64,000 nt of DNA from Clostridium drakei. Its GTDB lineage: Bacteria; Bacillota; Clostridia; Clostridiales; Clostridiaceae. Below the pieces are notes generated by a model that did not search any database, was not told where the DNA came from, and worked only from the letters and a program-made list of their open reading frames with translations. The position numbers and the translations under genes are program-made. This document shows, piece by piece, positions 12,021 through 21,244 of this stretch; the first letter of the stretch is position 1; the number at the start of each line of letters is the position of its first letter. The stretch is from the NCBI RefSeq assembly GCF_000633595.2, contig NZ_JIBU02000039.1:1-64000 (forward strand), given 5' to 3'.

Positions 12021-12099
12021 ATGTTAACCTTCCTTTATTGATTGAAACTTCCCTATTTATACTGAAAAGTTCATGTTTTACATATATTGTATATAATTA

Positions 12100-12588
12100 T
12101 CAATATGTAGCTTCTCCATCTAAGGAATCATCATTCTCAATCCATTCAGTAACATTTATATCTCTATAAAGATCTTTAGTATCTCGTATAATAACTTTTT
12201 CAATACCTGAATTAATTATAAACCTTTTACAAAGCGCACAAGGTGACGCGTTATGCACATATTCTCCTGTTTTATGCTCTTTACCAACCAAATACATAGT
12301 TGACCCTATCATATCTTGTCGCCTAGATGATATAATTGCATTTTGCTCAGCATGAACCGATCTGCACAACTCGTATCTTGTTCCTCTTGGTACATTTAAG
12401 TGTTCTCTTTTACAATATCCTAAATCACAACAATTTTTTCTTCCTCTTGGTGCTCCAGTATACCCTGTAGCTATTATTTCATCATTTTTAACAATTATGG
12501 CTGCAAAATTTCTTCTTATACAAGTACCTCTTTCTAAAACAGTTTCACATATATCTAAATAATAATTGTCTTTACCAATTCTTATCAT
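12100..12588 (-). CDS. dCMP deaminase family protein (ComEB-like)
   Basis: This zinc enzyme is expected to deaminate dCMP to dUMP for thymidylate synthesis. The Zn-binding and catalytic motif VHAEQNAI and the paired-cysteine motif SPCALC are both visible. An extra Cys-rich insertion (KNCCDLGYCKREH) is typical of the dCMP deaminase subgroup. The open frame begins 12 bases further upstream, but a GGAGG site 5 bases before the ATG at 12588 selects the shorter 162-aa form. It lies upstream of tagO on the same strand with a 79-base gap. Confidence 0.9.
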   Translation of the reverse strand: MIRIGKDNYYLDICETVLERGTCIRRNFAAIIVKNDEIIATGYTGAPRGRKNCCDLGYCKREHLNVPRGTRYELCRSVHAEQNAIISSRRQDMIGSTMYLVGKEHKTGEYVHNASPCALCKRFIINSGIEKVIIRDTKDLYRDINVTEWIENDDSLDGEATY

Positions 12589-12739
12589 ATTGTCCTCCAT
12601 AACTTTAATAAATTTTTATATCAAACCTTTACAGATTAAGTTCGATTTTATGAAGCACATAGACTCCTCTCTTATTTTATACTAAAAAAGCCGTAATTAA
12701 AAGTCTCATTAACTATTATAATTTCAATTTGTTTTATAC

Positions 12740-12771
12740 AAAAATAAAAAGCAGTGAAAATATCACTGCTT
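12740..12771 (-). terminator. Terminator after upp
   Basis: Nine-bp stem (12749-12757 with 12763-12771, loop of 5) with a U-rich tail on the minus strand, 6 bases after the upp stop. It separates upp from the dCMP deaminase gene. Bases 12601-12739 hold nothing I recognise. Confidence 0.85.
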
Positions 12772-12777
12772 GCTATT

Positions 12778-13407
12778 TTATTTTGTACCAAATAATCTGT
12801 CTCCTGCATCTCCAAGTCCAGGTACTATATAACCATTTTCATTTAACTTCTCGTCTACTGAAGCAACATATATATCTACATCTGGATGTGCATTCATAAC
12901 TACTTTTACACCTTCTGGAGCTGCTATAAGACACATTAATCTTATACTTTTAGCACCTTTTTTCTTTAATAAAGTTATAGCATCTACAGCTGACCCACCT
13001 GTAGCAAGCATAGGGTCAGTAACTATAACTTCTCTATCGCCTATATCTTGTGGAAGCTTGCAAAAATATTCTACTGGTTTTAATGTTTTTTCATCTCTAT
13101 AAAGTCCTATATGTCCTACCTTTGCAGCTGGTATAAGCTTTAACATACCATCAACCATCCCAAGTCCTGCTCTCAATATAGGTACTATGGCTACCTTTTT
13201 ACCTGCAAGCATCTTACATTTAGTTTTACATATAGGAGTTTCTATCTCAACCTCCTCTAATTGTAAATCACGAGTTACTTCATAAGCCATAAGCATTGCT
13301 ACTTCTTCTACTAATTCTCTAAAATCCTTAGAACCTGTATTTTTATCTCTTATAAAAGATAATTTGTGCAATATTAATGGATGTGCTATTTGTGTTACTT
13401 TACTCAT
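12778..13407 (-). CDS. upp: Uracil phosphoribosyltransferase
   Basis: Salvages uracil with PRPP to give UMP. The 209-aa protein has the PRPP-binding motif [10 protein letters not shown] at residues 131-140, the segment PILRAGLGM near residue 77 and the C-terminal [13 protein letters not shown] uracil-binding region. It follows rpiB by 14 bases on the same strand. The ATG at 13407 has a GGGGGAA site. Confidence 0.97.
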   Translation of the reverse strand: MSKVTQIAHPLILHKLSFIRDKNTGSKDFRELVEEVAMLMAYEVTRDLQLEEVEIETPICKTKCKMLAGKKVAIVPILRAGLGMVDGMLKLIPAAKVGHIGLYRDEKTLKPVEYFCKLPQDIGDREVIVTDPMLATGGSAVDAITLLKKKGAKSIRLMCLIAAPEGVKVVMNAHPDVDIYVASVDEKLNENGYIVPGLGDAGDRLFGTK

Positions 13408-13421
13408 TTCTATTCCCCCAA

Positions 13422-13871
13422 TTATTTAGAATACTTTTTTTCAATATCTGTAATTTTGTCTATTCTTGTCTGATGTCTACCACCTTCAAATTTTGTATCC
13501 AAGAAAATGTCTACTATATCTAATGCTAATCCTAATCCAACTACTCTTTGGCCTAATGCTAGTATATTAGCATCATTATGTTGTCTACATGCATGAGCGC
13601 TAAATGTATCACCACATACTGCAGCTCTTATTCCTGAAACTTTATTAGCAGCTATACTTATTCCTATACCTGTGCCACAAACTAATATACCAAAATCAAA
13701 ATTTTTAGCAGCCACTTCTTCTGCAACCTTTAGTGCAAATTCAGGATAATCACATGATGATTCTGTATAAGTACCAAAATCCTCAATTTGAATACCTTTG
13801 CCTTCTAAATGGCTTATAATTTCCTTTTTTAAAGGCAATCCAGCATGATCACTTCCAAATGCAATTTTCAT
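13422..13871 (-). CDS. rpiB: Ribose-5-phosphate isomerase B
   Basis: Interconverts ribose-5-phosphate and ribulose-5-phosphate. The 149-aa protein shows the family features [10 protein letters not shown] at the N-terminus, the active-site Cys65 in [15 protein letters not shown] and the segment [12 protein letters not shown]. Allose-6-phosphate isomerases share this fold, but placement beside upp fits ribose phosphate supply for PRPP. GGAGG precedes the ATG. Confidence 0.95.
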   Translation of the reverse strand: MKIAFGSDHAGLPLKKEIISHLEGKGIQIEDFGTYTESSCDYPEFALKVAEEVAAKNFDFGILVCGTGIGISIAANKVSGIRAAVCGDTFSAHACRQHNDANILALGQRVVGLGLALDIVDIFLDTKFEGGRHQTRIDKITDIEKKYSK

Positions 13872-13952
13872 ATAAATACCTCCAACTAAATTTATATAAC
13901 TAATTTAAATATTTAACTGTCATTAAGCCGCAAAAAAAGAAGATAATAACAT

Positions 13953-14411
13953 TTAACTAATGCCTATATCTTCCTTTAATTTTCTCAATAGTAAAATAAT
14001 ACTACTCCTCAATTGAGTATAAGTTTTTTTATAAACTCGTATATCACTGCCAAAAGGATCAAGTATATCACTATTCACTGAAACATATTCATTTAAAGTA
14101 AATATTTTATATTTAAACTCAGGAAAGACTTCATATAAAACATTCCTAATACTCTCAGTCATGGTTAAAATAATTTCGGAATTTTTTACCATATCATAAG
14201 TAATTCTAACGGCTTTTCTATCACTTATATCAATTCCTATGTTTCCTTTAACAACTTCAGCAGAATTTTTAGAGGTTTTACTATTGTTTACTATAGATAT
14301 TCCTGCAGAAATAGCTTTTACATTTTTAACATCACATAAATAATTGAATATAGCTTCTGCCATACAACTTCTACAAGTATTACCCGTACAAACAAATAGT
14401 ATGCTTTTCAT
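13953..14411 (-). CDS. Low-molecular-weight protein tyrosine/arginine phosphatase
   Basis: The 152-aa protein has the P-loop Cys-X5-Arg signature CTGNTCRS (Cys8, Arg14) and the distal DPFGSD acid motif expected for a LMW phosphatase. Related YwlE proteins remove arginine phosphorylation, and arsenate reductases share the fold. Position between the Sua5-like gene and rpiB matches the ywlC-ywlE-ywlF order of Bacillus, which favours a YwlE-type role by synteny. Substrate cannot be read from sequence. Confidence 0.88.
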   Translation of the reverse strand: MKSILFVCTGNTCRSCMAEAIFNYLCDVKNVKAISAGISIVNNSKTSKNSAEVVKGNIGIDISDRKAVRITYDMVKNSEIILTMTESIRNVLYEVFPEFKYKIFTLNEYVSVNSDILDPFGSDIRVYKKTYTQLRSSIILLLRKLKEDIGIS

Positions 14412-14434
14412 GTTTAACCTCCCAAAGATAAAAC

Positions 14435-15487
14435 TTAAACTGTAGTAATATCAAATCCAGCAGACTTCTGCAGCCTATTCATTATTGCTACTCCAACACC
14501 AACTTCTTGAAAAGCTTCAGACACTATTACATCTACACCCTGATCATCAAAACTTCTAAGTGTTTCAAACAAATTTTTAGATATACTTATCATATCTTCT
14601 CTGCTGCCCAATGATACTACTATTCCATTTTTGTAGTATTTTTTTGTTTCATCTGTAGCCATTATACCCACAGATTTATTTTCACCTATATAATTTTGCA
14701 CTATTTCATTGATTTTTGCAATAGTTTTTTGCAAATCTCCTGTAACAATTTTTACATGAGCTTTTGGTGCATAATGTTTGTACTTCATTCCAGGTGCCTT
14801 AGGTTTAAAATCTTTATCAGGTTTTTTCATTATAGCAGGATCTATATATGCACCTTCATCTACCTCTTTTAGCATTTCAAGAGTTATTCCACCGGGTCTT
14901 AAAATACACACTGGCTGTACAGTACAATCTATAACTGTTGACTCTACTCCAATATCACACATTTCTCCACCAATAATATAATCAATTTTGCCATTCATAT
15001 CCTCAATACATCTCTCTACATCTGTGGGACTTGGTCTTCCTGAAATATTAGCTGATGGAGCTGCTATGGGAACACCACAAGCTCTTATAAATTCTCTAGC
15101 TATTACATTTGAAGGCATTCTAATCCCAACACATTTTAACCCTGCAGTTGTAATATCCGGTATAATTTCCGACTTTTGTAGTATCAACGTCATAGGACCT
15201 GGCCAAAATTTTTCCATAAGCTTTTTTGCCACTTCTGGTATTTCTTTTACCAATGCATTTATTTCTTTAAAATCTGCTATATGTGCTATCACAGGATTGT
15301 CCTGAGGCCTTCCCTTAGCTTCAAAAATCTTTTTTACAGCAGAAGAATCTAATGCATTACCTCCAAGTCCATAAACAGTTTCTGTTGGAAAAGCTACAAG
15401 TCCACCTTCTTTTATAACATTAGCTGCCTCTATTATAATATCTCTATCTAAATTTTTTTCATCTAGTATTTTTATTTTTGTATTCAT
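14435..15487 (-). CDS. ywlC: L-threonylcarbamoyladenylate synthase (Sua5/YwlC)
   Basis: Makes threonylcarbamoyl-AMP from threonine, bicarbonate and ATP for the t6A37 modification of ANN-decoding tRNAs. This is the long two-domain form, about 350 aa. An N-terminal YrdC domain (about residues 15-205) carries KGRPQDNPVIAHI and PSANISGRPSPT. A C-terminal Sua5 domain begins after the linker APGMKYKHYAP. The frame extends five codons upstream of the chosen ATG at 15487, which has an AGGGTGG site about 11 bases before it. Confidence 0.93.
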   Translation of the reverse strand: MNTKIKILDEKNLDRDIIIEAANVIKEGGLVAFPTETVYGLGGNALDSSAVKKIFEAKGRPQDNPVIAHIADFKEINALVKEIPEVAKKLMEKFWPGPMTLILQKSEIIPDITTAGLKCVGIRMPSNVIAREFIRACGVPIAAPSANISGRPSPTDVERCIEDMNGKIDYIIGGEMCDIGVESTVIDCTVQPVCILRPGGITLEMLKEVDEGAYIDPAIMKKPDKDFKPKAPGMKYKHYAPKAHVKIVTGDLQKTIAKINEIVQNYIGENKSVGIMATDETKKYYKNGIVVSLGSREDMISISKNLFETLRSFDDQGVDVIVSEAFQEVGVGVAIMNRLQKSAGFDITTV

Positions 15488-15653
15488 CCCTATATTTACC
15501 ACCCTTTTTATAAAGTTATTTTTACAGTAAACAAAAGTTAAAATATGTTTTTTATATAAGCACTAATTCTAAACGCAGGCTTAATTGATAATTATACCTT
15601 AATAGCACTTAAATTTCAAACGCCTTACAACTTGCCTTACTATTTTTTTATAG

Positions 15654-15692
15654 AAAAAAAGACTGGAAACTTAATTTTAAATTTCAACAGTC
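15654..15692 (-). terminator. Terminator after the ZIP transporter gene
   Basis: Imperfect hairpin with GACTG (15661-15665) pairing CAGTC (15688-15692) and inner A/T pairs, followed on the minus strand by seven U (15654-15660). It lies 10 bases beyond the transporter stop. Confidence 0.75.
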
Positions 15693-15702
15693 AATAAATA
15701 AC

Positions 15703-16425
15703 TTATAGTATATTTACTATCGTAAATCCTACTATTAATCCTGCTAATATTCCAATAGTACTGGTTAATCCTTCCCATAATTTAGAGGATTCTGGTATCA
15801 TCTCTCCACAAACTACATATAACATTATACCAGATGCAAAGGATAAACACGCAGCTAAGACATTTACTGATATATTACCTATGTATGCACCCACCCAAGT
15901 ACCTATAGCTGTAGGAAAAGCCGTTACAAAAGCATAAAATAATATTTTTGGTATTTTTACCCTAGATACCATAAGCGGAGCCGCAACGGCAATACCTTCT
16001 GGTATATCATGAACTGCAATTATTAAACTCATCTTAATACCAAGTGTAGTTCCTGCCGCAAATCCACATCCCATAATTATTCCTTCAGGGAAATTATGAA
16101 TCATAAGTCCTAATGCAGCCATAAATGCAACTTTTAAATGTCCGCTTATACTGTCTATGTTTATTTTAGTATCAATAAACGCTATAACCATAATTCCAAT
16201 TATACAAAATATCAACGTCCATGCAAAACTCCACTTTATAAGAGCTTCTGGAATTAAATCAAATACAACTACAGATAACATAAGGCCTCCAGCAAACCCT
16301 ATCATTGCTCCTAACATTTTATCAGATGGTTTCTTTACTATAACTCCCAGTGAAGCACCTATCATAGTTCCTATTAATGATACAATACTTCCAATAACTA
16401 CAACATAAATTGTATTATACCCCAA
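15703..16425 (-). CDS. ZIP-family divalent metal transporter
   Basis: Integral membrane transporter, probably for zinc or a similar divalent cation. Eight hydrophobic segments fit in 240 residues. The conserved metal-pathway motifs are visible: HNFPEG in one helix and HDIPEG in the next, both hallmarks of ZIP proteins. The long His-rich loop of some relatives is absent. The start is a TTG at 16425 with an AGAGTGA site. It resembles the bacterial ZupT/GufA subgroup. The physiological metal is unknown. Confidence 0.9.
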   Translation of the reverse strand: MGYNTIYVVVIGSIVSLIGTMIGASLGVIVKKPSDKMLGAMIGFAGGLMLSVVVFDLIPEALIKWSFAWTLIFCIIGIMVIAFIDTKINIDSISGHLKVAFMAALGLMIHNFPEGIIMGCGFAAGTTLGIKMSLIIAVHDIPEGIAVAAPLMVSRVKIPKILFYAFVTAFPTAIGTWVGAYIGNISVNVLAACLSFASGIMLYVVCGEMIPESSKLWEGLTSTIGILAGLIVGFTIVNIL

Positions 16426-16505
16426 AAAATCACTCTTTTACTTATTACTATATAAACTAGTTTATTTATCTTACCTATCATATATGCTATTAATTTTATC
16501 TACAT

Positions 16506-17120
16506 TTAAATTTTATATTTCTCAGAATTTTCACGATAAAACTTTATTTTTTCCACTGCTTCTTCTGTAAATTCAGCATAAACACAATTTTTATATATAA
16601 GATCTAAAAGAGGATATTTATTTATGCTTCCTCTTTTTACTATAGTATAATAATATTCATTTTCTGGATGCATAATTTTAATTCTATTATATTCACAAGC
16701 TACATACGGATGGTTTTTTAAAAAATTAATACTAACAGGCAGCATTCTATCACTTCTAAATTTGGATTTAGAAAGCAATATAATTTTAAAATCTTTTTCT
16801 CTAGTATCTTTTAACACAACATTTTCCACATGAACTAGGACAATCTTATCACCAGCTATATTAACTTTTTTACCTGTTAACCCCAAACTTATTTTCAATT
16901 TATATTCTTCATACTGAAATGTAAGAGATTCTTTATTAATTTTTATACAAATTGCTAGTAGTATAAGTAGCTCTATAACTACCAAATAAATTATATAGAA
17001 TATATAAAATTTTTTTAAAAAAATCAGTATTGCTGGTAATATAAAAAAAATAAAGCACATAGACAGCATGAATCTTTTATAAGACTTTTTCCGCTTTCTA
17101 ATGGCTTTATCTATATTCAT
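16506..17120 (-). CDS. Conserved membrane protein of unknown function
   Basis: I do not recognise a named family. The 204-aa protein has a Lys/Arg-rich N-terminal tip (residues 1-16), then two adjacent hydrophobic helices (about residues 17-37 and 40-58), then a soluble cytoplasmic-type domain of about 145 residues with alternating beta-like stretches. The layout resembles small membrane-anchored proteins with a PH-like cytosolic domain, but this is only a resemblance. It lies 38 bases downstream of prfA on the same strand and may be cotranscribed. GAGGG precedes the ATG. Confidence 0.7.
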   Translation of the reverse strand: MNIDKAIRKRKKSYKRFMLSMCFIFFILPAILIFLKKFYIFYIIYLVVIELLILLAICIKINKESLTFQYEEYKLKISLGLTGKKVNIAGDKIVLVHVENVVLKDTREKDFKIILLSKSKFRSDRMLPVSINFLKNHPYVACEYNRIKIMHPENEYYYTIVKRGSINKYPLLDLIYKNCVYAEFTEEAVEKIKFYRENSEKYKI

Positions 17121-17158
17121 AGTTTCCCTCTTTTCATAAAATTAATAAACAAAGTTAA

Positions 17159-18235
17159 TTATTCATTATTTCCCATAGCCTTCATTTTTTCGGCTTGATC
17201 TGTAGTTATAAGCGCATCTATAACTTCATCTATATCTCCATCTAAATAGGAATCTAATTTATATAAAGTAAGTCCTATTCTATGATCTGTAACTCTTCCT
17301 TGTGGATAATTATAAGTTCTTATCCTTTCACTTCTATCACCAGTACCAACTTGACTCTTTCTATCTTCAGCTATGCCTGCACTTCTCTCTGCTTCTGCTC
17401 TTTCAAACAATCTAGATTTAAGCACCTTCATAGCTTTTTCTTTGTTCTTAAGTTGAGACTTTTCATCTTGACAAGAAACTACAAGTCCTGTTGGTAAATG
17501 AGTAATTCTTACTGCTGAATCAGTAGTATTAACACACTGTCCACCATGTCCTGACGCCCTAAACACGTCTATTCTTATATCATTAGAACTTATAACTAAA
17601 TCAACATCATCAACTTCAGGTAAAACCGCTACTGTAGCCGTTGATGTATGAATTCTTCCACTAGATTCTGTGTCTGGAACTCTTTGAACTCTATGGACTC
17701 CACTTTCATATTTTAATCTACTATAAGCTCCTGCACCCTTTATCATAAATACAATTTCTTTGAATCCACCTATATCTGTGGCATTTAAACTTATAGTTTC
17801 AACTTTCCAACCTTTTCGTTCCGCATATCTAGTATACATTCTTGTAAGATTCGCAGCAAATAATGCTGCTTCTTCTCCACCTGCTCCGCCTCTTATTTCT
17901 ACAAATACATTTTTATCATCATTAGGATCTTTAGGTAAGAGCAGTATTCTTAATTCTTGGTGTGCCTCATCCATAGAAGCTTCAAGTTCTTTTATATCTT
18001 CTTGTATCATATCCCTCATGTCTTTATCTGTTTCATCTTTTAGCATTTCTTTGTTACTTTCCAGTTCTTCTTCAGCTTTTCTATATTGTCTATACTTCAT
18101 TACTAATGTTTCTAATTCCGCATGTTCTTTACATAACTTCTGCCATTCTTTTTGATCTGCCATAATTGACGGATCACTTATTTTTGCTGATAATTCCTCA
18201 TATTTATTTTCTATAAACTCAAGTCTTTCTAACAT
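17159..18235 (-). CDS. prfA: Peptide chain release factor 1
   Basis: Recognises UAA and UAG stop codons and triggers peptide release. The 358-aa protein has the catalytic GGQ at residues 231-233 (within GHGGQ) and the RF1-type codon-recognition Pro-X-Thr at 187-189 (PDT, in RVPDTE), which separates it from RF2. Its glutamine methyltransferase, PrmC, is encoded just upstream, a common arrangement. RF1 does not read UGA, so the selenocysteine codon in prdB competes with RF2 rather than with this factor. Confidence 0.97.
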   Translation of the reverse strand: MLERLEFIENKYEELSAKISDPSIMADQKEWQKLCKEHAELETLVMKYRQYRKAEEELESNKEMLKDETDKDMRDMIQEDIKELEASMDEAHQELRILLLPKDPNDDKNVFVEIRGGAGGEEAALFAANLTRMYTRYAERKGWKVETISLNATDIGGFKEIVFMIKGAGAYSRLKYESGVHRVQRVPDTESSGRIHTSTATVAVLPEVDDVDLVISSNDIRIDVFRASGHGGQCVNTTDSAVRITHLPTGLVVSCQDEKSQLKNKEKAMKVLKSRLFERAEAERSAGIAEDRKSQVGTGDRSERIRTYNYPQGRVTDHRIGLTLYKLDSYLDGDIDEVIDALITTDQAEKMKAMGNNE

Positions 18236-18301
18236 ACTTTTTTATCACTCCGTATAAATATTTTCACAATTAATAATTATATCACAATACTTTTATAACT
18301 A

Positions 18302-19174
18302 TCAACTGATTTCCATTTTTCCTTTTATAACTCTATCCATGCCTGCTAAATCTTTTATGCAACTTATATCAGTAAAACCATTCCGTTCCAATATGCTGCC
18401 TACAGAATCTTTTTGGTCATATCCTATCTCAAACAACAAAAATCCTCCGCTATTTAACAACTTTAAACTTTGTAATGTAATTTCCCTGTAAAAATCCAAA
18501 CCATCTTGTCCCCCACTTAATGCCTCATAGGGTTCATAGTTCTTTACATCCTCCATTAGTGTTGGAATAACATCATTTCTTATATATGGTGGGTTTGAGA
18601 CTATTATATCAAATTTTTCTTTATTATCTATAAAATAATTTAACAAATCACTTTTTACAACTTCCACCTTATGTTTAAGTTGAAACCTTTTAATATTTTC
18701 TAAAGTAACTTCATAGGCAATATTGGAAATATCACTGCACTTGACTTTTATATCCTCAACAAATTTTCCAATGGATATACCTATTGCACCACTTCCACAG
18801 CATACATCACATATTTTTTTTAATTTTTGTTCTTTTATACACTTTATAGCTAGTTCCACCAAAATTTCTGTATCAGGCCTTGGAATTAGTACTCCTTCTT
18901 TTATATAGAAATCAAGTCCCATAAATTCGCACTTACCTAATATATACTTTACAGGCATCCTTTGCTTTCTAATATTAACAAAGTTATAATATTCTCGCTG
19001 TTCATTAACAGTTAATTTATAATCTCTATTTAAAAGTATAAAAAGCCTATCTTTTTTTATTGCTTTTCCAAGAAGAAGTTCACAATCTATCTGATAACTA
19101 TCTATTCCAACTGACCTTAGTTCTTCATATCCAAATTTTAAGAGCTTTCCAATATTAAATTGTTCCTTCTCCAT
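18302..19174 (-). CDS. prmC: Release factor glutamine methyltransferase
   Basis: Methylates the glutamine of the GGQ motif in release factors using S-adenosylmethionine. The 290-aa protein has an N-terminal helical domain, the SAM-binding motif DVCCGSGAIG at residues 123-132 and the catalytic NPPY at 194-197. It lies 66 bases upstream of prfA in the same direction, supporting the assignment over other N5-glutamine methyltransferases. Confidence 0.95.
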   Translation of the reverse strand: MEKEQFNIGKLLKFGYEELRSVGIDSYQIDCELLLGKAIKKDRLFILLNRDYKLTVNEQREYYNFVNIRKQRMPVKYILGKCEFMGLDFYIKEGVLIPRPDTEILVELAIKCIKEQKLKKICDVCCGSGAIGISIGKFVEDIKVKCSDISNIAYEVTLENIKRFQLKHKVEVVKSDLLNYFIDNKEKFDIIVSNPPYIRNDVIPTLMEDVKNYEPYEALSGGQDGLDFYREITLQSLKLLNSGGFLLFEIGYDQKDSVGSILERNGFTDISCIKDLAGMDRVIKGKMEIS

Positions 19175-19226
19175 ACACTTTCTCCATTCCTAATTATATT
19201 ACTTTATTTAATCTTAGTAAACAATT

Positions 19227-20177
19227 CTAATTTTCATTTTTTAATTTCTCATTTTCTCCCGTTTCTTCTATACCTTCTGCCCATTTAAGAGCCATTATAG
19301 CCACTTCTAGTTGCTCTAAATCAGGTTCCCTTGTGGTAAGCTTTTGAAGCATAAGTCCTGGATAAGAGGTTATTCTTGATAAAATGCTATCACTTTTTCC
19401 CATCCATTTAATGATTTCATAAGTAATTCCTGAAACTACAGGTAAAAGTATAATTCTGTACAATATTCTTTGCCATAAACTATTCCATCCAGTAAAAGAA
19501 AATAATATTATACTTACTATCATAACCAAAAATAAAAAATTAGTTCCACATCTCGGATGAAACCTTTGAAATTTTTTAGCATTTTCAGGTATAAGCTCCA
19601 TATTATTTTCATAACAAAATATAGTTTTATGTTCTGCTCCATGATATTGAAAAACCCTGTTTATATCATCCATCTTACCTATAAGGTATATATATGTTAA
19701 AAAGATTATCACTCTTATAATACCCTCAATTATATTTAACCCTATGGTACTATAAATTCCTATCCTTTTAAAAATATTAGCTGCAAAAGTTGGAAGTATA
19801 AAAAATAATATTGTAGCTATTCCTATGGATACAATTAATGTTATTCCCATAAGCACATCATCACTTTTATCCTTAAATATACTTTGAAACCATTTATCTA
19901 ACTTGCTAGGTTTTTCCTCCTCTTCAGACTCTTCAAAAAATGATGCAGAATAATTTAATGTATTTATACCTATTATTAACGATTCTATTAAGGATACAAA
20001 TCCTCTTAAAATAGGCAAACCCAATAATTTTTTTCTCTTTGTGTAAGGTATACATTCTTTCCTATCTACAACAATTTCCCCATCAGATTTTCTTACAGCT
20101 GTAGCTATTCCTTTCATTCCCCTCATCATTACACCTTCAATTACAGCCTGTCCTCCAACTGAAGTCTTAACTGACAT
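19227..20177 (-). CDS. DUF1385 membrane protein (YqhQ-like)
   Basis: The 316-aa protein opens with the family signature GGQAVIEGVMMRG (about residue 8) and has four or five hydrophobic segments between residues 55 and 270. A His-containing motif AEHKTIFCYE sits between two of them, followed by RFHPRCGTNF. This is the DUF1385 family, of unknown biochemical function, found in many Firmicutes. Its start overlaps the tdk stop (TAATG), so the two are translationally coupled. Gene order tdk-DUF1385-prmC-prfA is common in clostridia. Confidence 0.9.
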   Translation of the reverse strand: MSVKTSVGGQAVIEGVMMRGMKGIATAVRKSDGEIVVDRKECIPYTKRKKLLGLPILRGFVSLIESLIIGINTLNYSASFFEESEEEEKPSKLDKWFQSIFKDKSDDVLMGITLIVSIGIATILFFILPTFAANIFKRIGIYSTIGLNIIEGIIRVIIFLTYIYLIGKMDDINRVFQYHGAEHKTIFCYENNMELIPENAKKFQRFHPRCGTNFLFLVMIVSIILFSFTGWNSLWQRILYRIILLPVVSGITYEIIKWMGKSDSILSRITSYPGLMLQKLTTREPDLEQLEVAIMALKWAEGIEETGENEKLKNEN

Positions 20178-20779
20178 TATTTCACCCCATTTTCACATTT
20201 CATTTTATATTCAAAATAGCATTTTGGACATAACGGCTCATATTCAACATTATCTTCTTTATCAATAGCTATTTGTTTACCTTCAAATACAAATTCACCA
20301 TTTATTTTTCTTCCATTTACAAGTGCTTTTTTACCACAATTACATATGGTCTTTAACTCTTCCAAACTATGTGCCAATAAAAGTAATCTCTCACTGCCTT
20401 CAAATCCATTCATTTGAAAGTCAGTTCTAAGTCCATAGCATATAGTTGGAATGTCCTTAATTACTGCTATTTTAAATAGTTCATCTATCTGATGCTTTTT
20501 AAAAAATTGTACTTCATCTATTAAAATGCAATTTATTTTTCCATTTTCCTCAACGTATTTTTCTACTCTTTCATAAATATTTTCATTTTTATCAAGTAAC
20601 ATATCCACCTTTCTGTTTATTCCCAACCTAGAAATAACTTTATCTCCTCCTTTAGTATCAGTATAAGGTTTTATAATTATAACCTTCATTCCCCTTTCTT
20701 CATAATTATGAGCTACTTGAAGTAAATTGGTAGATTTACCACAATTCATAGCTCCATATCTAAAATACAATTTGCTCAT
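20177..20779 (-). CDS. tdk: Thymidine kinase (type II)
   Basis: Phosphorylates thymidine to dTMP in the salvage pathway. The 200-aa protein has the P-loop GAMNCGKST at residues 9-17, the DEVQFF motif and Zn-binding cysteines in CNCGKK and CPKC, all typical of the tetrameric type II enzyme. GGGG-rich ribosome site before the ATG at 20779. The stop codon overlaps the start of the following membrane-protein gene. Confidence 0.95.
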   Translation of the reverse strand: MSKLYFRYGAMNCGKSTNLLQVAHNYEERGMKVIIIKPYTDTKGGDKVISRLGINRKVDMLLDKNENIYERVEKYVEENGKINCILIDEVQFFKKHQIDELFKIAVIKDIPTICYGLRTDFQMNGFEGSERLLLLAHSLEELKTICNCGKKALVNGRKINGEFVFEGKQIAIDKEDNVEYEPLCPKCYFEYKMKCENGVK

Positions 20780-20887
20780 ATTATTAACCCCTCTACATTT
20801 TAACTTTTTTTAAATTGTTTTATTAAACAAATATATTTTAACAGACCTAATATATATATTAAAGAGTTGTTTTAAACAATTTATTCA

Positions 20888-20917
20888 TTGACTTAATCTC
20901 AGCCCTTATGTTATAAT
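20888..20917 (+). promoter_or_regulatory. Vegetative promoter of rpmE
   Basis: TTGACT (20888-20893) and TATAAT (20912-20917) are separated by 18 bases, a close sigma-A match. It lies 50 bases upstream of rpmE on the plus strand and diverges from tdk. Confidence 0.8.
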
Positions 20918-20966
20918 ACAATAGTTAAAATAGAGGTATATCCTCAAACCGAGAGAGGTGAAAAAT

Positions 20967-21185
20967 ATGAAAAACGGCATACATCCAGAATACCATCATG
21001 ATACGGTAGTTAAGTGTGCATGTGGAAACTCTTTTACAACTGGTTCAACTCAAAAGGAATTAAAAGTTGAAATATGCTCTAAATGCCATCCATTCTTCAC
21101 TGGTAAACAGAAATTAGTTGATGTTGGTGGAAGAGTTGATAAGTTTATGAAGAAATTTAACTTAACTATGGAAGATGATAAGTAA
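20967..21185 (+). CDS. rpmE: 50S ribosomal protein L31
   Basis: Zinc-containing L31 of the large ribosomal subunit. The 72-aa protein carries paired cysteines in KCACGN and ICSKCHPF, the C+ (zinc-binding) form rather than the zinc-independent paralogue. A GTG nine bases upstream keeps the frame open, but the GAGAGGTGA site spaces correctly to the ATG at 20967. It is a single-gene transcript with its own promoter, convergent with rho, sharing the terminator at 21210-21243. Confidence 0.95.
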   Translation: MKNGIHPEYHHDTVVKCACGNSFTTGSTQKELKVEICSKCHPFFTGKQKLVDVGGRVDKFMKKFNLTMEDDK

Positions 21186-21209
21186 TTTGATTTTCTTAAA
21201 ACTTATTGA

Positions 21210-21243
21210 AAAACCTGTCCTTTGCATTGAAAGGACAGGTTTT
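21210..21243. terminator. Bidirectional terminator between rpmE and rho
   Basis: A perfect 14-bp stem (21210-21223 with 21230-21243, loop of 6) with A-run and T-run arms serves both convergent genes. It ends one base before the rho stop codon. Confidence 0.92.
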
Positions 21244-21244
21244 A